Part shown: piece after piece, positions 1-6,034 of the stretch
Layout of the letters: every line of letters starts with the position of its first letter
Numbering within the stretch: the stretch's first letter is position 1
Assembly: GCA_030039825.1 (NCBI GenBank)
Contig: JASHUV010000058.1
Coordinates: 1-8,643, forward strand
Reading direction: 5' to 3'
Source: Thermoplasmata archaeon
GTDB lineage: Archaea > Thermoplasmatota > Thermoplasmata > Lutacidiplasmatales > UBA184
DNA: 8,643 bases
Notes under the pieces: model-generated
The model's database searches: none
The model's input: only the letters and a program-made list of their open reading frames with translations
What the model was told of the DNA's origin: nothing
Made by a program: the position numbers and the translations under genes

Positions 1-2011
1 CCGCGCCGCCCGAGGCGTTCGTCGTCACGACGGCCGTGCCGAGATCGTCGGTGCAGGGCCCGGGGAAGGAGCCGGTGAGCGCGAGGTCGACGGGAATGTC
101 CGGGATCGCGGCGAGGCTCGTCGCGTTCGTGACGCTCACCGTCACGGAGATCGAGCCGCCGGGCGCGACCGAGCTCGGCGCGACCGCGACGCCGACGTTG
201 ACGAACGTGCCGGCGAGCCGCTCGTAGAGCGGGAGCGCCCTCGGTGACCCCCATCCGGTCGCCGTGTCCCACCCGCTCGTCGCCGACGTCAGGCAGTTGC
301 CTCCGCTCGTGATCGCGACGAGGCCCGGGTCGCTCGAGTTCGCCTCGCTCGCGGCGATGGCGTAGAGCCGGTCGGTGATGAACCCGAGCGGGGTGCCGCG
401 GAGCGCGTCCATCTCGCCGATGAGCCCGGCCCACATGGGCGTGGCGAAGCTCGTGCCGGAACCGAGCGCGTCGCCGCCGTCGTAGTAGAAGAAGTCCATC
501 GCGGACGGTCCGGCGACGTCCGGCATCCCGCGGTGATCGCCCGCGGCCTCGATCGGGGCCGCGGCGCTACCGACCAGTTGCCAGCTCGGCGCCGAGTACT
601 GGGTCGAGTACCCTCCCCCGGAGTCCGACCAGGCCGACTCGCTGGCGAGCCCCGACACGGTGCCGAACGCGTTCTCGGCGAGCGTCGGATCGGTCCCGCC
701 GACCGCGAGGACCTCGGAGGAGGCCGCCGGGAACTGGGGCGCCGGCCCCCCGCCGCAGCTCGGCTGCCCGCGGAGCGTCCCGCCCGTGTCGCCGGACGCC
801 GCGAGCACGGTGATCCCCCGGTCCGCGGCCTCGGCGAAATCGTTGACGAGCGTGGCCTCGAACGGCGGGTCGCTGCCGTCCGGGCTCGCGAAGGACATGG
901 AGATCACGTCGACGCCGGAAATGTCCTCGACGGCGGTGCGGACCGCGTCCTCCATCGCCTGGTCGCTCGGGGAGTAGTCGTCGGAGGCCGGACCGTCGGG
1001 GGCGTACACCGCGTCGATCGTCGCGCCGGGGGCCTCGGTGCTCGACCACTCGATGTCGAGCGTCATCTCCTGGGTGGAGTTCGAGGGATCGTCGACCGCG
1101 CTCGCCGACGGGGCCGGCGCCCCGTCGACCGGGTACGGGGCGACGGAGGGGGCGGGAAAGCCGGACGGATAGTCCTCCGACCAGTACGTCTGGATGTCCT
1201 GCGGGTCGTAGCCGGAGCCCCACAGGAGGACCGCGATCCCGACGTGCGTCGCGAACGTCGGGCCCGCCGCGGAGTAATTGTACAGGTCGTCGAGGCCGTA
1301 GATCACGTGGATGTCGTTCGGCGTGATCGTGGTCGACGAGCCGATCTCCGAGCGCGGGGAGAGGGTCTGAAGATCGTAGGTGAAGTGCGTCGGGCCGGTG
1401 GACAGCCCGGTGACGGCGTCGACGAGCGCCTCGTACGGCTCCGGGAGCGAGGGCGCGCTCGCCGGGAAGGTGACCCCGGTCCCGTCCACCTCCCCGCTCT
1501 CGAGGGTCGTCCCGAAGGCCCGTCCCACCGCCGCGGCCGGTCCGGTCACGGAGAGCGAGAGACGCTCCGCGCTCGTCGCGGCGACGCTCAGGCCGGCGGA
1601 GGCGAAGTACGCCTCCAGCGAGGCGTACCCCCCGGGCGTCGCCCCGTAGTCGGCCGCGATCGTCGCGAGCGAGAGGTCGGAGCCGGGGACGGCCGCGTAG
1701 AAGCCCGCCGAGGACGGCGTGAGGCTGAGCGCGACGGTGACCGGGCCGACGAGCGGACGGACCGACGTCGCCGCCTCGACGTCCGAGGCGTTGAACCCCG
1801 CTCGGATCGCCCAGGAGTCCGAGAAGATCGCCGGGACCGTGGCCGCGACCGGCCCGCTCGAGGAGCCGGAGGCGAGCGCGCTCCCGGGCTCGAGGGCGCC
1901 GGTCGCCGAGGCGAGCGCTCCGGCCGGGAGCGCGACGGCCGCGGCGAGGCCGACGAGCGCGAGGAGCTCCGCGAGCCGGGTGAGCCGTCGGAGATCGCCC
2001 CGCCGCTCCAC
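1..2011 (-). CDS. Secreted S53 (sedolisin/kumamolisin-type) serine-carboxyl protease, 3' end beyond window
   Basis: An endopeptidase that would be exported and cut proteins at acidic pH outside the cell. The GTG at 2011 is the only usual start codon between the upstream in-frame stop (2042-2044) and the signal peptide. Residues 1-34 form a Sec signal: a basic stretch (MERRGDLRRLTR), a hydrophobic core and an ALA site before Ser35. Residues about 55-215 resemble the pro-kumamolisin activation domain. The catalytic domain follows (about 230-590) with every S53 active-site residue: Glu315 and Asp319 (EMTLD), oxyanion Asp408 (ASGDTGG) and nucleophile Ser521 (GSGTSFATP). Spacings are close to kumamolisin's. 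GWD (Asp582) supplies one calcium ligand, but the usual DIT/DVT Asp is Ala566. From about 590 a beta-rich, Thr/Val-rich Ig-like segment begins and runs off the left edge; 670 codons are visible. Several N-x-S/T sequons fit a glycosylated exoprotein. Family assignment is firm; the substrate is unknown. Confidence 0.93.
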   Translation of the reverse strand, partial: MERRGDLRRLTRLAELLALVGLAAAVALPAGALASATGALEPGSALASGSSSGPVAATVPAIFSDSWAIRAGFNASDVEAATSVRPLVGPVTVALSLTPSSAGFYAAVPGSDLSLATIAADYGATPGGYASLEAYFASAGLSVAATSAERLSLSVTGPAAAVGRAFGTTLESGEVDGTGVTFPASAPSLPEPYEALVDAVTGLSTGPTHFTYDLQTLSPRSEIGSSTTITPNDIHVIYGLDDLYNYSAAGPTFATHVGIAVLLWGSGYDPQDIQTYWSEDYPSGFPAPSVAPYPVDGAPAPSASAVDDPSNSTQEMTLDIEWSSTEAPGATIDAVYAPDGPASDDYSPSDQAMEDAVRTAVEDISGVDVISMSFASPDGSDPPFEATLVNDFAEAADRGITVLAASGDTGGTLRGQPSCGGGPAPQFPAASSEVLAVGGTDPTLAENAFGTVSGLASESAWSDSGGGYSTQYSAPSWQLVGSAAAPIEAAGDHRGMPDVAGPSAMDFFYYDGGDALGSGTSFATPMWAGLIGEMDALRGTPLGFITDRLYAIAASEANSSDPGLVAITSGGNCLTSATSGWDTATGWGSPRALPLYERLAGTFVNVGVAVAPSSVAPGGSISVTVSVTNATSLAAIPDIPVDLALTGSFPGPCTDDLGTAVVTTNASGGA

Positions 2012-2034
2012 ACCCGGGAAAGCGAGCGACCCCA

Positions 2035-2041
2035 GAAAAGC
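2035..2041 (-). promoter_or_regulatory. Possible TATA-like element for the S53 protease gene
   Basis: The minus strand reads GCTTTTC here, the only T-rich stretch in the 74-bp gap after the oxidoreductase gene. It lies about 27 nt before the GTG start at 2011. That distance would put transcription initiation at the start codon, i.e. a leaderless mRNA, which agrees with the lack of any Shine-Dalgarno sequence. The match to an archaeal TATA box is weak. The same T-run could instead serve as a U-tract terminator for the upstream gene. Confidence 0.3.
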
Positions 2042-2085
2042 TCAACGTGACGCGGCGAGGGGACAGGGAGCTCGGGCGGGGCGGG

Positions 2086-3546
2086 TCAGGATCGGATCGG
2101 GGCGGTGTATCCGGCCGGGAGGTGGAACGGCTCGCCGTGGCCGAAGGCGTTCGGTCGGGCCGCCGGCGTCGCCCCGCGGCGGGCGCAGAGGTACGCGTCG
2201 ATCGCCTCGGCGGCCTGGGAAGCGCTGCCCATCGCGTAGACGACCGAGCGGCCGCCGGCGGCGAAGACGCCGGGGATCGCGGTGGCGAAGCGCTCGCCCC
2301 GACCCTCCGGCCATCCCTGGCCCGTGAGGTGGAGGTCGAGCGCCGGGTCGATCCCCTCGAGGTCGGCGCGCTGCCCGACCGCGACGACGACCGTGTCGGC
2401 CGGGATCACCATCTCCGATCCCGGAACGGGGACCGGGACGCGCCGGCCGCCGGCGTCCGGAGGACCGAGCTCGACGGAGCGGACCTCAAGGCCCTCCACC
2501 GAGGTGCGGCCGACGACCCGGACGGGGGCCTTCTGGAAGAGGAAGCGGATCCCCTCCGACTCGGCGCCATGGACCTCCTCGGGGTCGGCCGGCATCTCCT
2601 CCCGGCCACGCCGGTAGACGAGCGTGACGTCGCGACCTCGGCAGAGCCGCAGCGAGGTCCGGACCGCGTCCATGGCGACGTCGCCGCCCCCGACGACGAC
2701 GACGCGCGCGCCGATCGGCGGCCGCTCGCCGGAATTGACCGCCCTCAGGAGGGGGAGCGCGGGCAGGACGCCCGGGAGGTCCTCGCCCGGCACGCCGAGC
2801 GTCCGGTGGCGGGGCGTACCGACCGCGAGGAACACCGCCTGGTACCCCTCCTCGAGGAGCTCGCGGACCCCGCGCGGGCTCGCGACCCGCCGGCCCGGGA
2901 CCCACGTGACGTCGAGGTCGCGGTAGCGCGCGCGGTCGACCTCGACGTCCCGGTCGGTCATCCGGTAGGCCGGGATCGTCTGCATCAGGCCACCGTACCG
3001 GGCCTCCTCCTCGAAGACCGTGACCGCGTAGCCGCGGACGCCGAGCTCGAACGCCGCCATCATCCCGGCCGGGCCGGCCCCCACGATCGCGACCCTCTGG
3101 CCCTTCGGCGCGGAGGGGACGTAGGCGAGGTCCTGGGGCCCGTGGTCGAGCGCGGCCCGCTTCAGGTGCCGGATCGCGATCGGCACGCCCTTCTTCGTGA
3201 TCACGCAGGCCTCCTCGCAATAGTGGTAGCAGACCTTGCAGAGGCTCGTGGCGAGGGGATTGTCGAGCGCCGTGACGCGGGCGGCGCCGTCCCAGTCCTC
3301 GATCGCGATGAGGCGGATGTACTCCCGGCAGTCCTGCGAGATCGGGCAGGCCTCCACGCACCAGGGCCGGCGGCACTGGATGCAGCGCTTCGCCTCGAGC
3401 ACCGCCTCGGGCTTCGAGTAGGCGTGCAGGACCTCGCGGAAGTCGCCCGTCCGTTCCGCGACCTCCTCCTCGGAGATCCGGACCCGGACCGGGTTGAGCT
3501 TGGGTGGCACCACCTTCGGTCTCGCGGCGGGCTCGGGAGCGGACAT
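2086..3546 (-). CDS. FAD/Fe-S NAD(P)H oxidoreductase of the glutamate synthase small-subunit (GltD/NfnL) family
   Basis: A 486-residue flavoprotein of the family that moves electrons between NAD(P)H and an iron-sulfur partner; members include the GltD small subunit of glutamate synthase, the large subunit of ferredoxin:NADP oxidoreductase NfnAB, and PreT. The N-terminal helical domain carries two [4Fe-4S] ligand sets: Cys55, 58, 63, 67 (Cx2Cx4Cx3CP) and Cys103, 106, 110, 114 (Cx2Cx3Cx3C). A first Rossmann fold follows with the FAD motif GAGPAG (156-161), then a second with GGGDVA (286-291) and the YRR (311-313) typical of NADPH binders. The final FAD motif is unusual: GVFAAGG (426-432) where the family normally has GVFAxGD. 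The ATG at 3546 gives the usual N-terminal length; no Shine-Dalgarno is visible. No gltB or nfnA lies in the window, so the electron partner is unknown and a gene symbol is not justified. The gene is divergent from srp54 and 74 bp upstream of the protease. Confidence 0.88.
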   Translation of the reverse strand: MSAPEPAARPKVVPPKLNPVRVRISEEEVAERTGDFREVLHAYSKPEAVLEAKRCIQCRRPWCVEACPISQDCREYIRLIAIEDWDGAARVTALDNPLATSLCKVCYHYCEEACVITKKGVPIAIRHLKRAALDHGPQDLAYVPSAPKGQRVAIVGAGPAGMMAAFELGVRGYAVTVFEEEARYGGLMQTIPAYRMTDRDVEVDRARYRDLDVTWVPGRRVASPRGVRELLEEGYQAVFLAVGTPRHRTLGVPGEDLPGVLPALPLLRAVNSGERPPIGARVVVVGGGDVAMDAVRTSLRLCRGRDVTLVYRRGREEMPADPEEVHGAESEGIRFLFQKAPVRVVGRTSVEGLEVRSVELGPPDAGGRRVPVPVPGSEMVIPADTVVVAVGQRADLEGIDPALDLHLTGQGWPEGRGERFATAIPGVFAAGGRSVVYAMGSASQAAEAIDAYLCARRGATPAARPNAFGHGEPFHLPAGYTAPIRS

Positions 3547-3630
3547 GGGAGTTCGGGCGGACGGCGCGCCCGGCGGCCCGAGCGGTGGCCGCCTTGAAAC
3601 GGTGTCGGGGGCCGCCGTCGGGGCGCGAGA

Positions 3631-3637
3631 CTATTAC
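3631..3637 (+). promoter_or_regulatory. srp54: Likely TATA element of the srp54 operon
   Basis: CTATTAC is an A/T island in otherwise GC-only DNA. It starts 67 nt before the srp54 ATG, essentially the same distance as the much clearer TTTATAG box has to the dppB ATG (67 nt). Initiation about 25 nt downstream would leave a leader of roughly 35-40 nt that includes the GGAGGT ribosome-binding site. Confidence 0.45.
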
Positions 3638-3681
3638 CCGCGGGCCGCTAGCTCGCCCCGCGCCGGAGAGGGGCGAGGGAC

Positions 3682-3687
3682 GGAGGT
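3682..3687 (+). promoter_or_regulatory. srp54: Shine-Dalgarno GGAGGT that fixes the srp54 start
   Basis: GGAGGT is followed by CCGC and then GATCC, so both halves of the archaeal anti-SD complement (GGAGGTGATCC) are present, and ATG 3698 follows after a 10-nt spacer. This decides for ATG 3698 against the in-frame ATGs at 3494 and 3545. Those would add a non-conserved Gly/Ala/Arg-rich extension and overlap the divergent oxidoreductase gene. Confidence 0.75.
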
Positions 3688-3697
3688 CCGCGATCCG

Positions 3698-5035
3698 ATG
3701 GTCCTCGATTCGCTGGGGAAGTCGCTGCGCGGCGTCCTCCAGAAGGTCGCCCGGGGCTCGGCCATCGACGACGAGCTCCTCGCCGAGGTCGCCCGGGACA
3801 TCCAGCGCGCCCTCCTGCAGGCCGACGTCAACGTCCAGCTCGCCCTCGAGCTCACCCAGCGGGTGAGGAAGCGGGCCAAGGAGGAGAAGCCCCCCGCGGG
3901 CGCCGGGCTCCGCGAGTTCCTCGTCCGCATCATCTACGAGGAGATCCGGCGCATCCTCGGGCCCGAGCGCCCGTTCGAGCTCAAGCCCCGCCGGATCCTC
4001 ATGTCCGGGCTCTTCGGCCAGGGAAAGACGACGAGCGCCGGGAAGCTCGCGCGCTACTTCCAGAAGAAGGGGATCCGGGCCGCCCTCGTGGCGGCCGACG
4101 TGCACCGGCCGGCGGCGATCGACCAGCTCGAGCAGCTCGCGAAGAAGATCGGCTGCGAGTTCTACGCGCACCGGGGCGAGACCCGCGCCGAGGTGATCGT
4201 CGCGGAGGCCCTCGCGCGCTTCCCCCCCCACCTCGCCGTCATCGTCGACACCGCCGGCCGGACGGGGATCGATCCGGCGCTGATCGCCGAGCTCGCGCGG
4301 GTGCGGGACGTGCTGACGCCGGACGAGACCCTCCTCGTCCTCGATGCGGCGATGGGCCAGAGCGCCGGCCGCAGCGCCGAGGCGTTCCACAAGGCGGTCG
4401 GGCTCACCGGCGTCATCCTGACGAAGCTCGACGGGTCGGCGAAGGGCGGCGGGGCGCTCTCGGCGGTCGCGGTGAGCGGCGCGCCGATCCTCTTCCTCGG
4501 GACCGGCGAGCATCTCGACGACCTCGAGCGCTTCGAGCCGACCCGGTTCGTCTCGCGCCTGCTCGGCATGGGCGACATCCAAACGCTCCTCGAGCGGTTC
4601 GAGGAGCTCGAGAACAAGGAGGAGGCGCAGAAGGCCGCGGAGCGGCTCATGGCCGGGCGCTTCACCCTCCGGGACATGCGGAGCCAGCTCGACTCGCTCG
4701 GTCAGATGGGTCCCTTCTCGAAGCTGATGAACCTCCTCCCCAACCTCGGCGGCGCCAAGCTCGACGACCACCAGATGGAGGCGACGCAGGAACGGCTCCG
4801 GCAGTTCCGATCGATCCTCGATTCGGTGAACGAGAAGGAGCTCGACGACCTCCACCTCCTGAAGGGCGAGCGGATCCAGCGGATCGCCCGGGGGAGCGGG
4901 CGGCGCCCTCAGGAGGTCCGCGCGCTGATCCGCTATTGCGAGACCACCCGGAAGGCGGCGCACGGTCTCGCGTCGAACCGCCGGCTGAGGCGCCAGCTCG
5001 AGCGGCAGCTCGCCCAGGGCGAGCCGTCGGGGTAG
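3698..5035 (+). CDS. srp54: Signal recognition particle 54 kDa GTPase (SRP54/Ffh)
   Basis: The protein subunit of the signal recognition particle. It binds hydrophobic signal sequences on translating ribosomes and, with its receptor FtsY, delivers them to the Sec translocon in a GTP-dependent cycle. The 445-residue length is normal for archaeal SRP54. Residues 1-85 are the N domain. The G domain carries G1 GLFGQGKT (104-111), the DVHRPAA insertion-box segment, G3 DTAGR (184-188), G4 TKLD (242-245) and the closing GTGEHLDDLERFEP (from 268). The M domain (about 295-445) has GRFTLRDM and the RNA-binding RIARGSG segment. That segment is preceded by GERIQ where SRI(E/R) is usual. The last 35 residues are basic and contain no methionine, so the methionine-rich tail seen in bacterial Ffh is missing. 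First gene of a probable three-gene unit; the next gene starts 13 bp after its stop. Confidence 0.97.
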   Translation: MVLDSLGKSLRGVLQKVARGSAIDDELLAEVARDIQRALLQADVNVQLALELTQRVRKRAKEEKPPAGAGLREFLVRIIYEEIRRILGPERPFELKPRRILMSGLFGQGKTTSAGKLARYFQKKGIRAALVAADVHRPAAIDQLEQLAKKIGCEFYAHRGETRAEVIVAEALARFPPHLAVIVDTAGRTGIDPALIAELARVRDVLTPDETLLVLDAAMGQSAGRSAEAFHKAVGLTGVILTKLDGSAKGGGALSAVAVSGAPILFLGTGEHLDDLERFEPTRFVSRLLGMGDIQTLLERFEELENKEEAQKAAERLMAGRFTLRDMRSQLDSLGQMGPFSKLMNLLPNLGGAKLDDHQMEATQERLRQFRSILDSVNEKELDDLHLLKGERIQRIARGSGRRPQEVRALIRYCETTRKAAHGLASNRRLRRQLERQLAQGEPSG

Positions 5036-5046
5036 GGAGGGCGATC
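5036..5046 (+). promoter_or_regulatory. Extended Shine-Dalgarno for the DUF1616-like gene
   Basis: GGAGGGCGATC lies directly behind the srp54 stop codon and matches the archaeal anti-SD complement GGAGGTGATC with one extra base. The core GGAGG ends 8 nt before GTG 5049, which supports this GTG as the start and efficient translation within the srp54 transcript. Confidence 0.65.
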
Positions 5047-5048
5047 GG

Positions 5049-5576
5049 GTGCCGAACGCGGCGGAGGTCCTCGCGGGTCTCGCCCTCGTCTTCGTCCTGC
5101 CGGGCTTCGCGATCGGGCGCGCGGTCTTCCCCGAGCGCCGGCTCCTCCGCCCGTTCTCGCTCTATCGGATCACCGAGGAGGCCGCGATGGCGCTCGTCCT
5201 GAGCGTCGCGGTGACGATCCTCGCCGGGTTCGCCTGGCTCGGGACGTCGACCGGGGTCGAGGCCGGCTGGTCGGACCCGATCCTCGAGGCCACCCTCGCC
5301 CTGATCACCCTCGCCGCGCTCGGTGTGGCGGCGGCCCGCGGCGGGTTCCGCCGCCTCCCTCCGGCCGCGCCCGCGCCGGACCCCGCGGGCGGTCTCGGCG
5401 ACCCCATGGAGATCGTGCGGGACCTCGAGCGCCTGCACCGTACGGAGCGTCGGCTCCTCCACGAGCTGCGGGTCGGCGGCGGCGACCCGGACGCGGTCCG
5501 GCGCGAGCTCGACGAGGTTCGCGCGGAGATCGCCCGTCGGACGGCCGACCGGGAGGCGGAGTACGCCCTCGCGTGA
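5049..5576 (+). CDS. Small DUF1616-like membrane protein with a cytoplasmic-type charged tail
   Basis: A 175-residue protein of unknown function, started at GTG 5049 by the strong ribosome-binding site before it. Three hydrophobic segments are visible at about residues 8-27, 46-64 and 79-97. The first contains LPGF followed by an Arg and a FPE turn, resembling the N-terminal part of DUF1616 family archaeal membrane proteins; that match is from memory and covers only the membrane half. After a Pro/Ala linker (about 103-115), residues 120-170 are rich in Glu, Arg and Leu with no helix breakers apart from a GGGDP turn near 143-147. They look like a helical hairpin or short coiled coil. It lies between srp54 and the peptidyl-tRNA hydrolase gene with gaps of 13 and 16 bp, so all three are probably co-transcribed. 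A role in membrane-protein biogenesis is an association guess only. Confidence 0.8.
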   Translation: MPNAAEVLAGLALVFVLPGFAIGRAVFPERRLLRPFSLYRITEEAAMALVLSVAVTILAGFAWLGTSTGVEAGWSDPILEATLALITLAALGVAAARGGFRRLPPAAPAPDPAGGLGDPMEIVRDLERLHRTERRLLHELRVGGGDPDAVRRELDEVRAEIARRTADREAEYALA

Positions 5577-5592
5577 GCCCGGCGGGACCAAG

Positions 5593-5934
5593 ATGGTCCT
5601 CGTGGTCCGCGGGGAGCTTCGCCTGACGGCGGGGAAGGCGGCGGTGCAGGTCGCCCACGCCGCCGTCATGCTCGCGCGGGCGGCGCGGAGCCGGCGCGAC
5701 GGGATCCTCGAGGCGTGGGAGTCCGAGGGCCAGAAGAAGATCGCGCTCGTCGTCGAGACGCTCGCGGAGATGCAGGCGCTCGAGCGCAAGGCGAGGGGCG
5801 CCGGGATCCCGACGGTCCTCGTGGAGGACGCCGGTCTCACCGAGGTCCCCCCCGGGACGCGGACCGTGCTCGGACTCGGCCCGGCGAAGGCCTCCGACAT
5901 CGACCGGGTGACCGGGGGGCTTCCGCTTCTGTGA
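5593..5934 (+). CDS. pth2: Peptidyl-tRNA hydrolase, archaeal/eukaryotic type (Pth2)
   Basis: Releases tRNA from peptidyl-tRNAs that drop off the ribosome. At 113 residues it is the normal size of a cytoplasmic archaeal Pth2 and it aligns from end to end. The N-terminal strand VLVVRGELRL is followed by GK15 and AH22, which correspond to the conserved Lys and His region of the active site. The C-terminal half has the signature around Asp79: EDAGLTEVPPGT, then TVLGLGP and a closing IDRVTGGLPLL. ATG 5593 starts just before the conserved first strand; the only ribosome-binding site candidate is a weak GGCGGG. The gene follows the membrane-protein gene by 16 bp and is most likely translated from the srp54 transcript. 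No clear terminator is visible after its stop. Confidence 0.95.
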   Translation: MVLVVRGELRLTAGKAAVQVAHAAVMLARAARSRRDGILEAWESEGQKKIALVVETLAEMQALERKARGAGIPTVLVEDAGLTEVPPGTRTVLGLGPAKASDIDRVTGGLPLL

Positions 5935-5967
5935 CGGGCCGCGGGGCCGCCGAAAACGTAGAACGTC

Positions 5968-5974
5968 TTTATAG
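5968..5974 (+). promoter_or_regulatory. Archaeal TATA box of the dppBC unit
   Basis: TTTATAG is the best TATA-box match in the window. A purine-rich stretch precedes it (GAAAACGTAGAACG, 5952-5965) that could contain the BRE. Initiation 24-27 nt downstream falls near 5995-6000, leaving a leader of about 35-40 nt before the dppB ATG at 6035. It marks the start of a transcription unit separate from srp54-pth2. Confidence 0.75.
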
Positions 5975-5979
5975 ACCGG

Positions 5980-5990
5980 GCCGAATCGGC
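5980..5990 (+). repeat. Inverted repeat GCCGA-A-TCGGC, possible operator of dppBC
   Basis: A perfect 5-bp inverted repeat around a single A. It sits 6 bp after the TATA box and just before the expected start of transcription. A repressor bound here would block the polymerase. The arms are short and GC-rich, so chance occurrence is quite possible. Confidence 0.3.
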
Positions 5991-6016
5991 GGTGACATCC
6001 CGTCGAGGACGGGGTC

Positions 6017-6027
6017 GGGGGCGATCC
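6017..6027 (+). promoter_or_regulatory. Extended Shine-Dalgarno of dppB
   Basis: GGGGGCGATCC matches GGAGGTGATCC, the complement of the archaeal 16S rRNA tail, at 9 of 11 positions, and one of the differences can form a G-U pair. It ends 7 nt before ATG 6035 and fixes that start against the GTG at 5992 in another frame. Confidence 0.65.
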
Positions 6028-6034
6028 GGCGACC

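Larger units (their letters stand above)
3547..3697. promoter_or_regulatory. Divergent intergenic promoter region between the oxidoreductase and srp54
   Basis: These 151 bp must hold the promoters of both flanking genes. Almost all of it is G+C; the main A/T island is at 3629-3637 (GACTATTAC). Read on the plus strand this is a plausible srp54 TATA element. Read on the minus strand (GTAATAGTC) it could serve the oxidoreductase with a leader of about 60 nt. A second minus-strand candidate, GTTTCAA at 3594-3600, lies about 50 nt before that gene's ATG. No strong operator-like repeat was seen. Confidence 0.5.

Noticed and set aside
2035..2041. T-run as a rho-independent-like terminator of the oxidoreductase gene
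   Set aside because: It is only four T long and no stem-loop precedes it closely; I kept it as a weak promoter element instead, since the two cannot be told apart from sequence alone.
567..2045. A 492-codon minus-strand frame overlapping the protease gene
   Set aside because: It is the neighbouring frame of the protease; only the frame starting at GTG 2011 gives a signal peptide and the S53 active-site residues.
533..3597. Long plus-strand open frames (505 and 516 codons) over the protease and oxidoreductase genes
   Set aside because: The translations are Arg/Gly/Asp-rich without domains, and the opposite strand encodes complete S53 and GltD-family motifs in the same region.
3641..3656. CCGCGG and GCTAGC palindromes in the srp54 upstream region
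   Set aside because: Six-base palindromes are expected by chance in DNA of this composition, and they are not repeated elsewhere in the window.
3494..3697. N-terminal extension of SRP54 from ATG 3494
   Set aside because: The extension is not like any SRP54, overlaps the divergent gene, and a good Shine-Dalgarno precedes ATG 3698.
2486..4963. An 825-codon open frame on the minus strand, antisense to srp54 and overlapping the oxidoreductase gene
   Set aside because: It is a compositional shadow: low-complexity Arg/Glu/Leu/Gly protein with no recognisable family, lying over two genes with firm family motifs in other frames.
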